27,953 bases of DNA, from NCBI GenBank assembly GCA_043747295.1, contig JAYTPK010000096.1:1-27953 (forward strand), read 5' to 3'. Shown piece after piece: positions 16,203-23,925 of this stretch. A program made the translations under genes and the position numbers. The notes under the pieces were generated by a model. The model did not search any database and was not told where the DNA came from. It saw nothing but the letters and a program-made list of their open reading frames with translations. The stretch's first letter is position 1. Every line of letters starts with the position of its first letter. This DNA is from JAAFIP01 sp043747295. Its GTDB lineage: Bacteria; Pseudomonadota; Gammaproteobacteria; Burkholderiales; Burkholderiaceae_C.

Positions 16203-17756
16203 CTACTGCTCGATGCCAGAGCCGCCTTGACCACTGCCATCACCGCCGCTGCGTTGGCCAGCATCGCGGCGCGGGCCGCGTCGCCTGCGTGGTGGACGGT
16301 CAGACTTTGGCTCGCTAACTGTGTCTGCGTCAGGCTGTGCATCCACTTTGGAATCCACTTTAGCATTGGGCTTAGATTTAGGTTGTGCACGCTGCTCATT
16401 GCGCTGCTGCTCGCGCAGCTGTTGCACCAAGTCTTCACGCACGCCCATGTCGGCCATGCTGAACTCTTGCCACCAGTCGGCCAGGCTAATGTCTACCTCG
16501 CCCACGTCGGCGCGCAAGCGCAGAAAGTCAAAGCCTGCTCTAAAGCGCAGATGCTCTACCAAGCTAAACGGTGTAGCACCTACACGTTTGTCAAAGCGCG
16601 GCTGCATCATCCAAATCTCGCGCATGTCAGCGGCCAGCTTGCCACGGCCGCTCACGTCGCCAATGCGCAGGTTAAACACATCGTCAATCGCCTCGGTGAG
16701 CGCTGGAAAAGGGTGCGCGCCTTTTTTAAGCAGCTTGTCCCAGCCGTCTCGCACATCGTTCCACAGCACGCACGCGAGCAGAAAACTCGGCGCAACCGGT
16801 TTACCTTCGCCCACGCGGCGGTCGGTGTCTTGCAGCGCAGCAGTGATAAACGGTTGGTCAGCGCGCTCTACCACCAGGTCAAGCAGCGGGTAAATGCCTT
16901 TGGCAAGCCCCAGTTTTTTCAGCTGTTCAATGCTGGCCAACGAGTGGCCGGTTTGCAGCAGCTTTAACATTTCGTCAAACAGGCGGCTTTGCGGCACGTC
17001 GTTTAAAAGCACTTTGCATTCGGCCAAAGGCTTAGCGGTTTTTGCGTCCATCTTAAAACCCAGCTTGGACAGCTTGGCACTAAAACGCACGGCGCGGATG
17101 ATGCGCACCGGATCTTCACGGTAGCGCGTGGCCGCGTCGCCAATCATGCGCAAGGTGAGTTTTTTGCTGTCTTCAATGCCGTTGTGGTAGTCCACCACCA
17201 CTTGCGTCTCGGGGTCGTAGTACATGGCGTTCACGGTAAAGTCGCGGCGTGCTGCGTCGTCAATTTGCGGGCCCCACACGTTGTCGCGCAGCACGCGGCC
17301 ACTGGCATCTACCGCGTGCTTCATGCCCGCCAGCTCCGTCTTGGACGTGCGCTCGTTGCCACCCACTTGTTCAGCATCCACACTTTGCACATTGGCGCGA
17401 AAGGTCGACACCTCAATCACTTCATGCTCGCGCCCACGACCAAACACTACGTGCACGATGCGAAAGCGCCGCCCAATGATGAAGGCACGCTTGAACTGCA
17501 TTTTGACTTGCTCGGGCGTAGCGTTGGTGGCCACGTCAAAGTCTTTAGGCCGCAGGCCCAGCAGCAGGTCGCGCACCGCGCCACCCACAATGTAGGCCTC
17601 AAAGCCTGCGTCTTTCAGCGCGGTCACCACCTCCCATGCGCGCGGGTCTACCAAGTCGCGGTTGATCTTGTGTTCAGACTGCGGTATCTCCACCCGCTTG
17701 GCCGTCTTGTTGGCAGACTTGGGGGAGATGAGTTTTTCTATAAATTTTTTAATCAT
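16203..17756 (-). CDS. pcnB: Poly(A) polymerase I
   Basis: The 517-residue protein adds poly(A) tails to RNA 3' ends, marking them for decay. The nucleotidyltransferase head shows YIVGGAVRDLLLG (residues 55-67) and the catalytic DFD (72-74), then RRFRIVHVVFG, the order of class II NTases. The C-terminal 75 residues are charged and rich in Lys, Arg and Gly, an RNA-binding tail usual for PcnB. The close alternative, CCA-adding enzyme, is less likely because of the basic N- and C-terminal extensions and the folK neighbour. It overlaps the HAD phosphatase gene by eight bases and precedes folK by 21 bp, so the three are one transcription unit. Confidence 0.94.
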   Translation of the reverse strand: MIKKFIEKLISPKSANKTAKRVEIPQSEHKINRDLVDPRAWEVVTALKDAGFEAYIVGGAVRDLLLGLRPKDFDVATNATPEQVKMQFKRAFIIGRRFRIVHVVFGRGREHEVIEVSTFRANVQSVDAEQVGGNERTSKTELAGMKHAVDASGRVLRDNVWGPQIDDAARRDFTVNAMYYDPETQVVVDYHNGIEDSKKLTLRMIGDAATRYREDPVRIIRAVRFSAKLSKLGFKMDAKTAKPLAECKVLLNDVPQSRLFDEMLKLLQTGHSLASIEQLKKLGLAKGIYPLLDLVVERADQPFITAALQDTDRRVGEGKPVAPSFLLACVLWNDVRDGWDKLLKKGAHPFPALTEAIDDVFNLRIGDVSGRGKLAADMREIWMMQPRFDKRVGATPFSLVEHLRFRAGFDFLRLRADVGEVDISLADWWQEFSMADMGVREDLVQQLREQQRNEQRAQPKSKPNAKVDSKVDAQPDADTVSEPKSDRPPRRRRGPRRDAGQRSGGDGSGQGGSGIEQ

Positions 17757-18429
17757 GGGTCCAAAGATCTAGTATTTTCCAGCCCCGCTGCAGGGCCAGC
17801 GCACGCAAGGTGTCGTCAGGATTAGTCGCCACCGGCGTATTGACCTTCTCTAAAAGCGGCAGATCGTTCATGCTGTCGCTGTAGAAGGTGCTGTGGGTCA
17901 CATCATCCCACGTCTTGCCGCGCTCGGCCAGCCACTGCAACACGCGGGTGATTTTGCCCTCTCGAAAGCTCAGCTCACCCACACGCTCGCCGGTGTACCA
18001 GCCCGAGGCGTCTTTCTCAAGCTGCGCCGCAATCAGCTGGTCATCCGTAAAGCCCAAGCGCTGCGCAATGGGTGCGGTGACAAACTCATTGGTCGCGGTC
18101 ACCAGCAGCAGCGTGTCGCCTGCAGCGCGGTGCTGCTGCAGCAGCTGCAGTGCCGATGGTTTGACAGCATTTTCAATCACCGAGCTTATAAATTCTGCTC
18201 TGGCAGCTAGTGATTTTGTAGCGCCTTGCGCGCGAATAGCCTGCGTGGCAAAGCGCAAATAATCATGCGGATCCAGCGTGCCCGCTTTGTACTGGTCATA
18301 AAACGCATCGTTAGCGCGCTTAAACTCATCGCGGTCGCGCCAGCCGATAGATATGGTGTATTCACCCCAGCTATGGTCACTGTCAATAGGCAACAGGGTG
18401 TGGTCTAGGTCGAAAAGGGCGAGGTTCAT
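17749..18429 (-). CDS. HAD-superfamily phosphatase, subfamily IB (SerB-like)
   Basis: The 226-residue product has HAD motif I with nucleophile Asp7 and acid Asp9 (FDLDHTLL), motif II in LLLVTATNE (Thr near 111), a lysine in FREGKITRV (about 159), and motif IV FYSDSMNDLPLL (Asp185 and Asp189). The helical cap after motif I places it in subfamily IB, with phosphoserine phosphatase and related enzymes. The true substrate is unknown. In Burkholderiales this gene normally lies between hda and pcnB. Here its upstream neighbour is instead a nucleotidyltransferase-fold gene ending 18 bp before its ATG. Its 3' end overlaps pcnB by eight bases. Confidence 0.9.
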   Translation of the reverse strand: MNLALFDLDHTLLPIDSDHSWGEYTISIGWRDRDEFKRANDAFYDQYKAGTLDPHDYLRFATQAIRAQGATKSLAARAEFISSVIENAVKPSALQLLQQHRAAGDTLLLVTATNEFVTAPIAQRLGFTDDQLIAAQLEKDASGWYTGERVGELSFREGKITRVLQWLAERGKTWDDVTHSTFYSDSMNDLPLLEKVNTPVATNPDDTLRALALQRGWKILDLWTHD

Positions 18430-18447
18430 GTGGTGTTAATTTTAAGG

Positions 18448-19539
18448 CTACGAAGCTTTGGGCACATACTTTGGCACATAGGGTGCCAAGCGCTGCGCTA
18501 ATGGCGCATGGGCACGTGTCAATGCAGCCAAGCCTTGATTTAAACGTTTTTGCCAGCCTGGGCCACGTGAATGTGCGTCTGCCCAAGCATCGGCCAGTTC
18601 ATCAGCGCGATAAGTTAGGTACCAATCTATCAACGCTGCGGCTTGTTGCACGTCTTTGCTGGCTTTGGTTTGAAATGCAGCGCTGCGTTCGCCTACTATC
18701 AACAGCTTGTGCACTGCGTAGCGTGCCGGCGATGGAATATTAACCACTACCGACACGCCGTTACGGTCCATCAACACGGTTTGCTCTACTTTTTCTAGCG
18801 AAAATTCCATAAACCGCAACGGCTGCAGCGCGACATTAAGGTTGGGAATGTTAATTGGCGCATCATTACCACGGTGCTGGCTGGTTAGAAAATCAATTTG
18901 AAATTCTGCATCGCCAGACAGTTTGTACGATGCACACGTTTTGCCGCCCTGCCCGCTGCTACCCAGCTGCACTAGAGGAATAAACCCAGCCTCAAAACTA
19001 CTTAGCGCCTCGTGCACATCAATTTTGATATTGGCTAGCAGCGCAAGTGACATGTTTTTACCCGCATGGGCAAAATCAACATCAGTCGTGCTTTCACCAC
19101 TTGCCCACTTTACGCCCAGCATATTGCCCATGGCAATAAAAGCATGTGTGCCCACCAGCACGCCGCCCGCACGAAAAAATCCATATTCAGACAGCCTGCG
19201 CACCGCCCGCACATGCTTGGGTACGCCATGCGCGCAGCCCAGTGCCAAGGCGGCTTTCACCAAAGGCTCGGTGCGCTGCCCAGGTGCTTGTGCGCCCGAT
19301 TTAGCACGCGCCACAGCAGCGTCTACCGCGTCAGACACTGGCCCCACGTACAACTGGCGCAGCACACCATCTAGATCGCGAAACGAAAAATACCAATACC
19401 CCAAATCACGCACCGTTTTCTTGGAAAAACTGCCGTTCAAATGCGAAATATCTCGCACCAGCTCTAGCCCATTGGCTACATCGGCCAATTGTGCATAGGC
19501 AGTTTGGGCGGGGATGGATAGCTCGGTGTAGTGGTACAT
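18448..19539 (-). CDS. GSU2403-type nucleotidyltransferase-fold protein (NTP_transf_8)
   Basis: The 363-residue protein has an N-terminal region with KKTVRDLGYWYFSFRDLDG and RQLYVGP (about residues 40-67), then the nucleotidyltransferase core: GGVLVGTHAF (125-134) and Asp153/Asp155 in TTDVDFA. A helical C-terminal part includes SPARYAVHKLLI. This order matches the NTP_transf_8 (GSU2403) family, whose biological role I do not know. Putative metal-binding Asp residues are present, so it may be an active transferase. It sits between hda and the HAD gene in what is otherwise a conserved block. A 9-bp-arm palindrome lies ten bases upstream of its ATG in AT-rich DNA, suggesting its own regulated promoter. 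Readthrough into HAD-pcnB-folK is possible. Confidence 0.82.
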   Translation of the reverse strand: MYHYTELSIPAQTAYAQLADVANGLELVRDISHLNGSFSKKTVRDLGYWYFSFRDLDGVLRQLYVGPVSDAVDAAVARAKSGAQAPGQRTEPLVKAALALGCAHGVPKHVRAVRRLSEYGFFRAGGVLVGTHAFIAMGNMLGVKWASGESTTDVDFAHAGKNMSLALLANIKIDVHEALSSFEAGFIPLVQLGSSGQGGKTCASYKLSGDAEFQIDFLTSQHRGNDAPINIPNLNVALQPLRFMEFSLEKVEQTVLMDRNGVSVVVNIPSPARYAVHKLLIVGERSAAFQTKASKDVQQAAALIDWYLTYRADELADAWADAHSRGPGWQKRLNQGLAALTRAHAPLAQRLAPYVPKYVPKAS

Positions 19540-19549
19540 TTACTTTTAT

Positions 19550-19577
19550 TATACAACAAAATATAAAATGTTGTATA
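19550..19577. promoter_or_regulatory. Palindromic operator-like site upstream of the nucleotidyltransferase gene
   Basis: TATACAACA (19550-19558) and TGTTGTATA (19569-19577) are perfect 9-bp inverted arms with a 10-bp A/T spacer, in a very AT-rich segment immediately 5' of the start at 19539. The half-sites are about two helical turns apart centre to centre, which suits a dimeric DNA-binding protein. Which regulator binds is unknown. Confidence 0.6.
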
Positions 19578-19649
19578 GCAATAATATTATTGTCATCGTC
19601 AGCATGGTGTTTAGTACATGTGAGCGAAATTTACGCCTTCACGGACGAA

Positions 19650-19967
19650 TTAGTTTTTTGTGGTTTTTTCTAAATCGCGCGATATGTTGAATAAACGGAG
19701 CGCTAATAATACGCAAGATATAAGCATCCAAACAGCTATTGATTTTGCAACAGTTGTATAAAACTGGTGGTCAGCTCGCAGCACAAATATGAAAAACGTA
19801 GAGATGGGATAGCCAATAATAGGAAATAACAACCAAAACCACCTTGTTCCTTTCTTAGCTGCGATGGGAATAACCAACAAGAACAATAGATACAGAGCGA
19901 ATATTGCAAACGCCTCATTCGTTCTAGGGCCAATGTCTGCATAGACTCTCCCAGAAAAGAATATCAA
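19650..19967 (-). CDS. Small predicted membrane protein, AT-rich, weak start
   Basis: The 105-codon frame encodes about three hydrophobic helices (roughly residues 20-36, 43-63 and 72-92) with a KKGTRW loop between the first two and a charged tail. I do not recognise a family. It has no ATG near the front: the frame must begin at TTG 19967, directly after an in-frame TAA, or the gene has lost its 5' end. The DNA is clearly more AT-rich than the neighbouring genes. It lies between the nucleotidyltransferase gene and hda on the same strand. It may be a real small accessory gene or a remnant brought in with the nucleotidyltransferase gene. Confidence 0.4.
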   Translation of the reverse strand: MIFFSGRVYADIGPRTNEAFAIFALYLLFLLVIPIAAKKGTRWFWLLFPIIGYPISTFFIFVLRADHQFYTTVAKSIAVWMLISCVLLALRLFNISRDLEKTTKN

Positions 19968-20020
19968 TACTTATGACATGCCAAAAAACTTAAACATCTT
20001 AGTCAATGGTCTAAAAGCGC

Positions 20021-20695
20021 TCAAACCTGCTCCAACATACTCTTAATCAACGGAATCGTAATCGCCCGCTTGGTGCTTAGCGCATAGCCATCTAGCTGCT
20101 GCAGCAAATGCATCAACGAGCCTAAATCACGGCTGAAGCGGGTGAGCATGAAGTCCATGACGTCGTCGCTTAAAAACACACCGCGAGCGTCGGCCTCGCG
20201 GCGCAGTACGGCGCGGCGCTCTGCCTCGCTTAATACATGCAGTGCAAAAACATGGCCCCAGCCCAGGCGCGTGCGCAGGTCGTCGCGCAGTTGCAAATCG
20301 GCCGGGGGCAAGGCACCCGCACCTAGCACCCAGCGCTGTTCGGTTTGGGCGTTGATAAACCAGTTGAACGCGGCGTGCTGTTGCACGGCGGTGTACAGGT
20401 GCACATCATCTAGCAGCACAGCGCTCCAGGCGGGATTAAATTCTGCTGGCTCGTGTACCGTAGCGTCTATCCAGCCTACTTGCGCGCCTTGGGTGCGTAG
20501 TGCCTCACGCACGGCTTTTAGCAAGTGGCTTTTGCCGCTGGCGGTGTCGCCCCACACATAGGTGGGCACGGGGGATCGCATGGCGTTGCTGGTCCACAGC
20601 TTTAAGTGCATGAGCGCAGCTTCATTAGGGCCGGCTAAAAAGTTGTCTAGGCTGGCACTGGGCACTAAGCCAATGTCAAGCGCGATTTGCTGCAT
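20021..20695 (-). CDS. hda: DnaA regulatory inactivator Hda
   Basis: This 224-residue AAA+ protein matches the ATPase part of DnaA without its DNA-binding domain. Walker A is GDTASGKS (residues 49-56) and Walker B is VLLDDVH (Asp95-Asp96). The N-terminal QQIALDIG resembles the clamp-binding peptide that lets Hda meet the replication sliding clamp and stimulate hydrolysis of DnaA-bound ATP, limiting re-initiation. The C-terminal part (SRDLGSLMHLLQQLD) carries the sensor region. The AI-2E transporter gene lies six bases upstream on the same strand, as in other Burkholderiales, so they are probably co-transcribed. Confidence 0.92.
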   Translation of the reverse strand: MQQIALDIGLVPSASLDNFLAGPNEAALMHLKLWTSNAMRSPVPTYVWGDTASGKSHLLKAVREALRTQGAQVGWIDATVHEPAEFNPAWSAVLLDDVHLYTAVQQHAAFNWFINAQTEQRWVLGAGALPPADLQLRDDLRTRLGWGHVFALHVLSEAERRAVLRREADARGVFLSDDVMDFMLTRFSRDLGSLMHLLQQLDGYALSTKRAITIPLIKSMLEQV

Positions 20696-20701
20696 GTGGC
20701 T

Positions 20702-21772
20702 TTAGCCTTTGTACAGGTTAGACGCCAAATAGCTGTCCCGCAGGCGGCGCGCGGCCACCAGCAGCACGGCACTGGCCGGCAGCGCAATAAACACCCCCAC
20801 AAAGCCAAATAACTGGCCAAATGCCAGCAGCATAAAAATCACCGCCAGCGGGTGCAAGCCAATACGCTCGCCCACCAAACGTGGCGTAAGGAACAGGCTT
20901 TCAATAATCTGGCCCGAGCCGTAGACCACGGCCACCATCACGATAGCTTTGATCGACGCAAACTGCAGCAAACCTGCCAATATGGCCAATATCAACCCAA
21001 TGCCAAAACCGACGTAGGGCACGAACATGGCCAACCCAGTGAACACGCCGATGGGCAACGCCAGATCTAACCCAAAAAGCGCCAGGCCGATGCTGTAATA
21101 AGCCGCCAATATCAACATAACCAGCAACTGGCCACGCAGGTATTGACCCAGCACTTGGTCTGAGTCGCGGGTGAAGCTTTCAACACGCGCCTTCAGGCGA
21201 CGGGGCACCAGCGCAATGGCCTTGGCCACCAAATTTTTCCAGTCCATCAGCAAATAAAACAGTGCCACAGGAATCAGCACTAGATTGCCCACCAGCACCA
21301 GCGCCACACTACCGCCCAGCTTAAGCGACGACATTACAGACGATAAAGTATCCTCAGCGTTGGTGTTGAGGTATTTGATAACGAAGGTTTTGACAGTGGC
21401 CGCATCGAGCGTGAATTTGATACCCAGGTTAGCAAGCAGCGGTGATGCCCATGCGTTGAGCTTGTCTACCAGCGCGGGCAGTTGCTCGCGCAGCAGCGGA
21501 ACCTCCTTAGCCATGATCGGCACAATCAGCAGGGCGACGGCTAGCAGCGCTAAGATAAAAACCGCCTCCACCAGCACCACTGCCAGCACGCGGGGCACCT
21601 TGCCACTGGACATACCGTCAATTTTGTCGACCAAAGGTGTTAGCGCGTAGGCCAGCACAGCGGCCACTACAAACGGCGTGAGCACAGGGCCCAGCAGCCA
21701 GACCAGCAGGCTAACGCCTAAGGCAATGCCAACCCATGCGGCGGCGGTTTTTTGAGCGGGAGTAAATTGCAT
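20702..21772 (-). CDS. AI-2E family transporter (PerM/YdiK-like)
   Basis: The 356-residue protein has about eight membrane segments: three near the N-terminus (about residues 10-90), a long amphipathic middle with KLNAWASPLLANLGIKF, and a C-terminal cluster containing PYVGFGIGLI and the conserved LVGERIGLHPLAVIF. These features and the length match the AI-2E exporter (PF01594) family. Only a few members have shown functions (autoinducer-2 export, sodium/proton exchange), so the cargo is unknown. It is divergent from purM, with about 160 bp between starts, and is followed six bases later by hda. Confidence 0.9.
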   Translation of the reverse strand: MQFTPAQKTAAAWVGIALGVSLLVWLLGPVLTPFVVAAVLAYALTPLVDKIDGMSSGKVPRVLAVVLVEAVFILALLAVALLIVPIMAKEVPLLREQLPALVDKLNAWASPLLANLGIKFTLDAATVKTFVIKYLNTNAEDTLSSVMSSLKLGGSVALVLVGNLVLIPVALFYLLMDWKNLVAKAIALVPRRLKARVESFTRDSDQVLGQYLRGQLLVMLILAAYYSIGLALFGLDLALPIGVFTGLAMFVPYVGFGIGLILAILAGLLQFASIKAIVMVAVVYGSGQIIESLFLTPRLVGERIGLHPLAVIFMLLAFGQLFGFVGVFIALPASAVLLVAARRLRDSYLASNLYKG

Positions 21773-21932
21773 ACAGTGAAATGAGCGCTTGCGCCTAGAA
21801 TTGAGGCAATTTTACGGGGCAAAAGGCCACCAGTACCGCTAAAGACAGCCCCTTTCGACCTTAATACCACGGCTTTTCATGCACAACGGGCTTTGTGCGT
21901 GCCCAAACAACACTAGACACAGCTATCAAATT

Positions 21933-22988
21933 ATGAGCAATTCACCCCAATCTACCGCATCACCCGTCCCGTTGTCTTACAAAGACGCTGGCGTCGACAT
22001 CGTGGCAGGCGACGCGCTGGTAGAGCGCATCAAGCCGCTGGCTAAAAAAACCATGCGCGAAGGCGTACTGGCAGGCATCGGCGGCTTTGGCGCGCTGTTT
22101 GAGGTGCCCAAGCGTTACAAAGAACCCGTGCTGGTCAGCGGCACCGACGGCGTGGGCACCAAGCTCAAACTAGCGTTTGAGTGGAACATGCACGACACCG
22201 TAGGCATCGACCTGGTGGCCATGAGCGTGAACGACGTGCTAGTGCAAGGCGCCGAGCCGCTGTTCTTTTTAGATTATTTTGCCTGCGGCAAGCTAGACGT
22301 AGACACCGCCGTAGCCGTAGTAGGTGGCATTGCCAAAGGCTGCGAACTCAGCGGCTGCGCACTGATTGGCGGCGAAACCGCAGAGATGCCCGGCATGTAC
22401 CCGGCAGGTGAATACGACCTAGCAGGCTTTTGCGTGGGCGCGGTAGAAAAATCCAAAATACTATCGGGTAAAGATGTCAAACCCGGCGACGTGGTGTTGG
22501 GCCTAGCTAGCAGCGGCGTACACAGCAATGGCTTTAGCCTAGTGCGCAAATGTGTAGAGCGCGCAGGCGATGCGGCACCCGCCTTCTTAGACAAAAAGCC
22601 TTTCAAACAAGCCCTGATGGAGCCCACCCGCTTGTACGTCAAAAACGTGCTCGCCGCCCTCGCCGCACACCCGATTAAAGCCCTCGCGCACATCACCGGC
22701 GGCGGCCTGCTAGAGAACATCCCCCGCGTGCTACCTGAAGGCACCGCTGCACATTTAAAGAAAGGCAGCTGGCCACAGACCGAACTGTTCGCCTGGTTGC
22801 AAAATACAGCAGCGATTGACGATATCGAAATGAACCGCACGTTTAATAACGGCATAGGCATGGTGGTGGTGATCGACGCGGCCCATGCTGCTGCCTGCGC
22901 CGCCACCTTGCGCGCTGCGGGTGAGCAGGTGTTTGAGATTGGGGTGATTGCGGTGCAGGGGGCGGGTGAGCAGGTGGTGGTGGCTTAG
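21933..22988 (+). CDS. purM: Phosphoribosylformylglycinamidine cyclo-ligase
   Basis: PurM (AIR synthetase) closes the imidazole ring in purine synthesis, using ATP. I choose ATG 21933 because SYKDAGVDI, the conserved N-terminus, begins 16 residues later; an upstream in-frame ATG at 21879 adds 18 residues unlike the family. The 351-residue product contains LVSGTDGVGTKLKLA, GGETAEMPGMY, LASSGVHSNGFSLVR and ITGGGLLENIPRVLP, all hallmarks of PurM. No strong ribosome site precedes the start. It is divergent from the AI-2E transporter. A nested hairpin element lies 60 bp after its stop. Confidence 0.96.
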   Translation: MSNSPQSTASPVPLSYKDAGVDIVAGDALVERIKPLAKKTMREGVLAGIGGFGALFEVPKRYKEPVLVSGTDGVGTKLKLAFEWNMHDTVGIDLVAMSVNDVLVQGAEPLFFLDYFACGKLDVDTAVAVVGGIAKGCELSGCALIGGETAEMPGMYPAGEYDLAGFCVGAVEKSKILSGKDVKPGDVVLGLASSGVHSNGFSLVRKCVERAGDAAPAFLDKKPFKQALMEPTRLYVKNVLAALAAHPIKALAHITGGGLLENIPRVLPEGTAAHLKKGSWPQTELFAWLQNTAAIDDIEMNRTFNNGIGMVVVIDAAHAAACAATLRAAGEQVFEIGVIAVQGAGEQVVVA

Positions 22989-23048
22989 GGCTAGCGTTGC
23001 CGTACTTATCGCTTTGAAGCACAAGCAAGTAGCCTTTGCGCTGAGCAC

Positions 23049-23142
23049 GCTCTAGCGCTTGGAGTGAACAACTCCGCGGCTGTCCCCCGCCCTTCGGGCT
23101 CCTCCTTTATGCCGCTGCGCTGTTCACTCCAAGCGCCAGAGC
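23049..23142 (+). repeat. Nested hairpin element, copy 3
   Basis: Outer arms 23049-23070 and 23121-23142 match as reverse complements in 21 of 22 positions. The core has CTCCGCGGCTGTCCCCCG, a short inner hairpin GCCC-TTC-GGGC (23089-23099), and CTCCTCCTTTATGCCGCTGC. Core halves match copies 1 and 2 closely, while the outer arms differ. It is 60 bp downstream of purM, same orientation. Confidence 0.9.
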
Positions 23143-23312
23143 TACGAACAGGTATGGTTTTAGGGCTAGGGGCAAAACTCTCGCGGAGTTGGGCAAATCA
23201 AATTAGGCAAGAGATTGCAACTGCCTGTCCGTGGCAGTAAACCAATATGTCCTAAAACGATCTATATTTGTCAGTACATGTGCAGATTAAATCTAAAATT
23301 TGCATCAAGATA

Positions 23313-23336
23313 AGGGTTCTTTGATAAAGGAACCCT
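23313..23336 (+). promoter_or_regulatory. Leader hairpin overlapping the Shine-Dalgarno of the isochorismatase gene
   Basis: AGGGTTC (23313-23319) pairs perfectly with GAACCCT (23330-23336). The stem can extend inward by TTT with AAA across a one-base bulge. The ribosome site AAGGA (23328-23332), eight bases before ATG 23341, lies in the right side of this stem. It could also partly act as a terminator, but no T-run follows. Confidence 0.55.
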
Positions 23337-23340
23337 CTTC

Positions 23341-23922
23341 ATGAAAACCTGTCTGATTGTGATTGATGCACAAGAATCTTTCCGCCATCGCCCTTACTAC
23401 TCCGAGCCCGACATGCCCGCTTACCTGAGTGCGCAAAACGCTTTGATCCAAGGCTGCGTGAGACAAGGCGTGCCGATAGTGCGCATTTTCCATGTGGATG
23501 GCCCTCAAACAGTAGACAACGCCTTTGCAATAGAGTCTGGCCATGTAGCAGCCATCAAAGGTTTGATAGATTTTAAAGCCACTGCAAGCTTCCATAAAAC
23601 CCGCCACAGTGCACTGGTAGGCACCGGGCTAGAGGTGTGGCTGCACCAAAACCAGATAGGCAAAATTATCGTCAGCGGAATTCGCACTGAACAGTGCTGC
23701 GAGACCACTGCGCGGCATGCGTCAGACATGGGCTACGCTGTGGACTATGTGATGGACGCTACGCTGACCTGGGATATGCAGCAGCCCGATGGCACAACGT
23801 TAAGTGCTGCGGATATCAAAATGCGCACGGCCACGGTATTGCAAGACCGTTTTGCCAATATCTGCTCTGTGCAAACTGCACTGGCGCAGATGGCTGCAGA
23901 CGGAGCGGATCTATCAGCCTAA
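23341..23922 (+). CDS. Isochorismatase-family cysteine hydrolase
   Basis: The 193-residue product has the catalytic triad of the family: Asp9 in LIVIDAQE, Lys86 in SFHKTRHSAL and nucleophile Cys119 in GIRTEQCCETTARHA. Such enzymes hydrolyse amides or related bonds (nicotinamidase, N-carbamoylsarcosine amidase and others); the substrate here cannot be told. The sequence following the catalytic cysteine keeps the TAR-type helix. It begins a two-gene unit with a GlxA-type regulator three bases after its stop, so the regulator probably responds to a compound related to the hydrolase's substrate (inference). Confidence 0.9.
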   Translation: MKTCLIVIDAQESFRHRPYYSEPDMPAYLSAQNALIQGCVRQGVPIVRIFHVDGPQTVDNAFAIESGHVAAIKGLIDFKATASFHKTRHSALVGTGLEVWLHQNQIGKIIVSGIRTEQCCETTARHASDMGYAVDYVMDATLTWDMQQPDGTTLSAADIKMRTATVLQDRFANICSVQTALAQMAADGADLSA

Positions 23923-23925
23923 GGA

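Larger units (their letters stand above)
22989..23340. other. 352-bp intergenic region with a hairpin element and a leader hairpin
   Basis: The gap from the purM stop to the isochorismatase start has no gene. It contains nested hairpin copy 3 (23049-23142), an AT-rich stretch from about 23255 to 23310 that could hold a promoter (TTGTCA at about 23270 is a possible -35), and a hairpin over the next gene's ribosome site (23313-23336). The remaining bases 23145-23250 show nothing I can name. Confidence 0.6.

Noticed and set aside
16176..16967. 263-codon plus-strand frame opposite pcnB
   Set aside because: Antisense of pcnB with His/Gln/Ala-rich composition typical of shadow frames.
21773..21932. 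Purine riboswitch or PurR operator before purM
   Set aside because: I could see neither conserved purine-aptamer elements nor a PUR-box palindrome in the leader.
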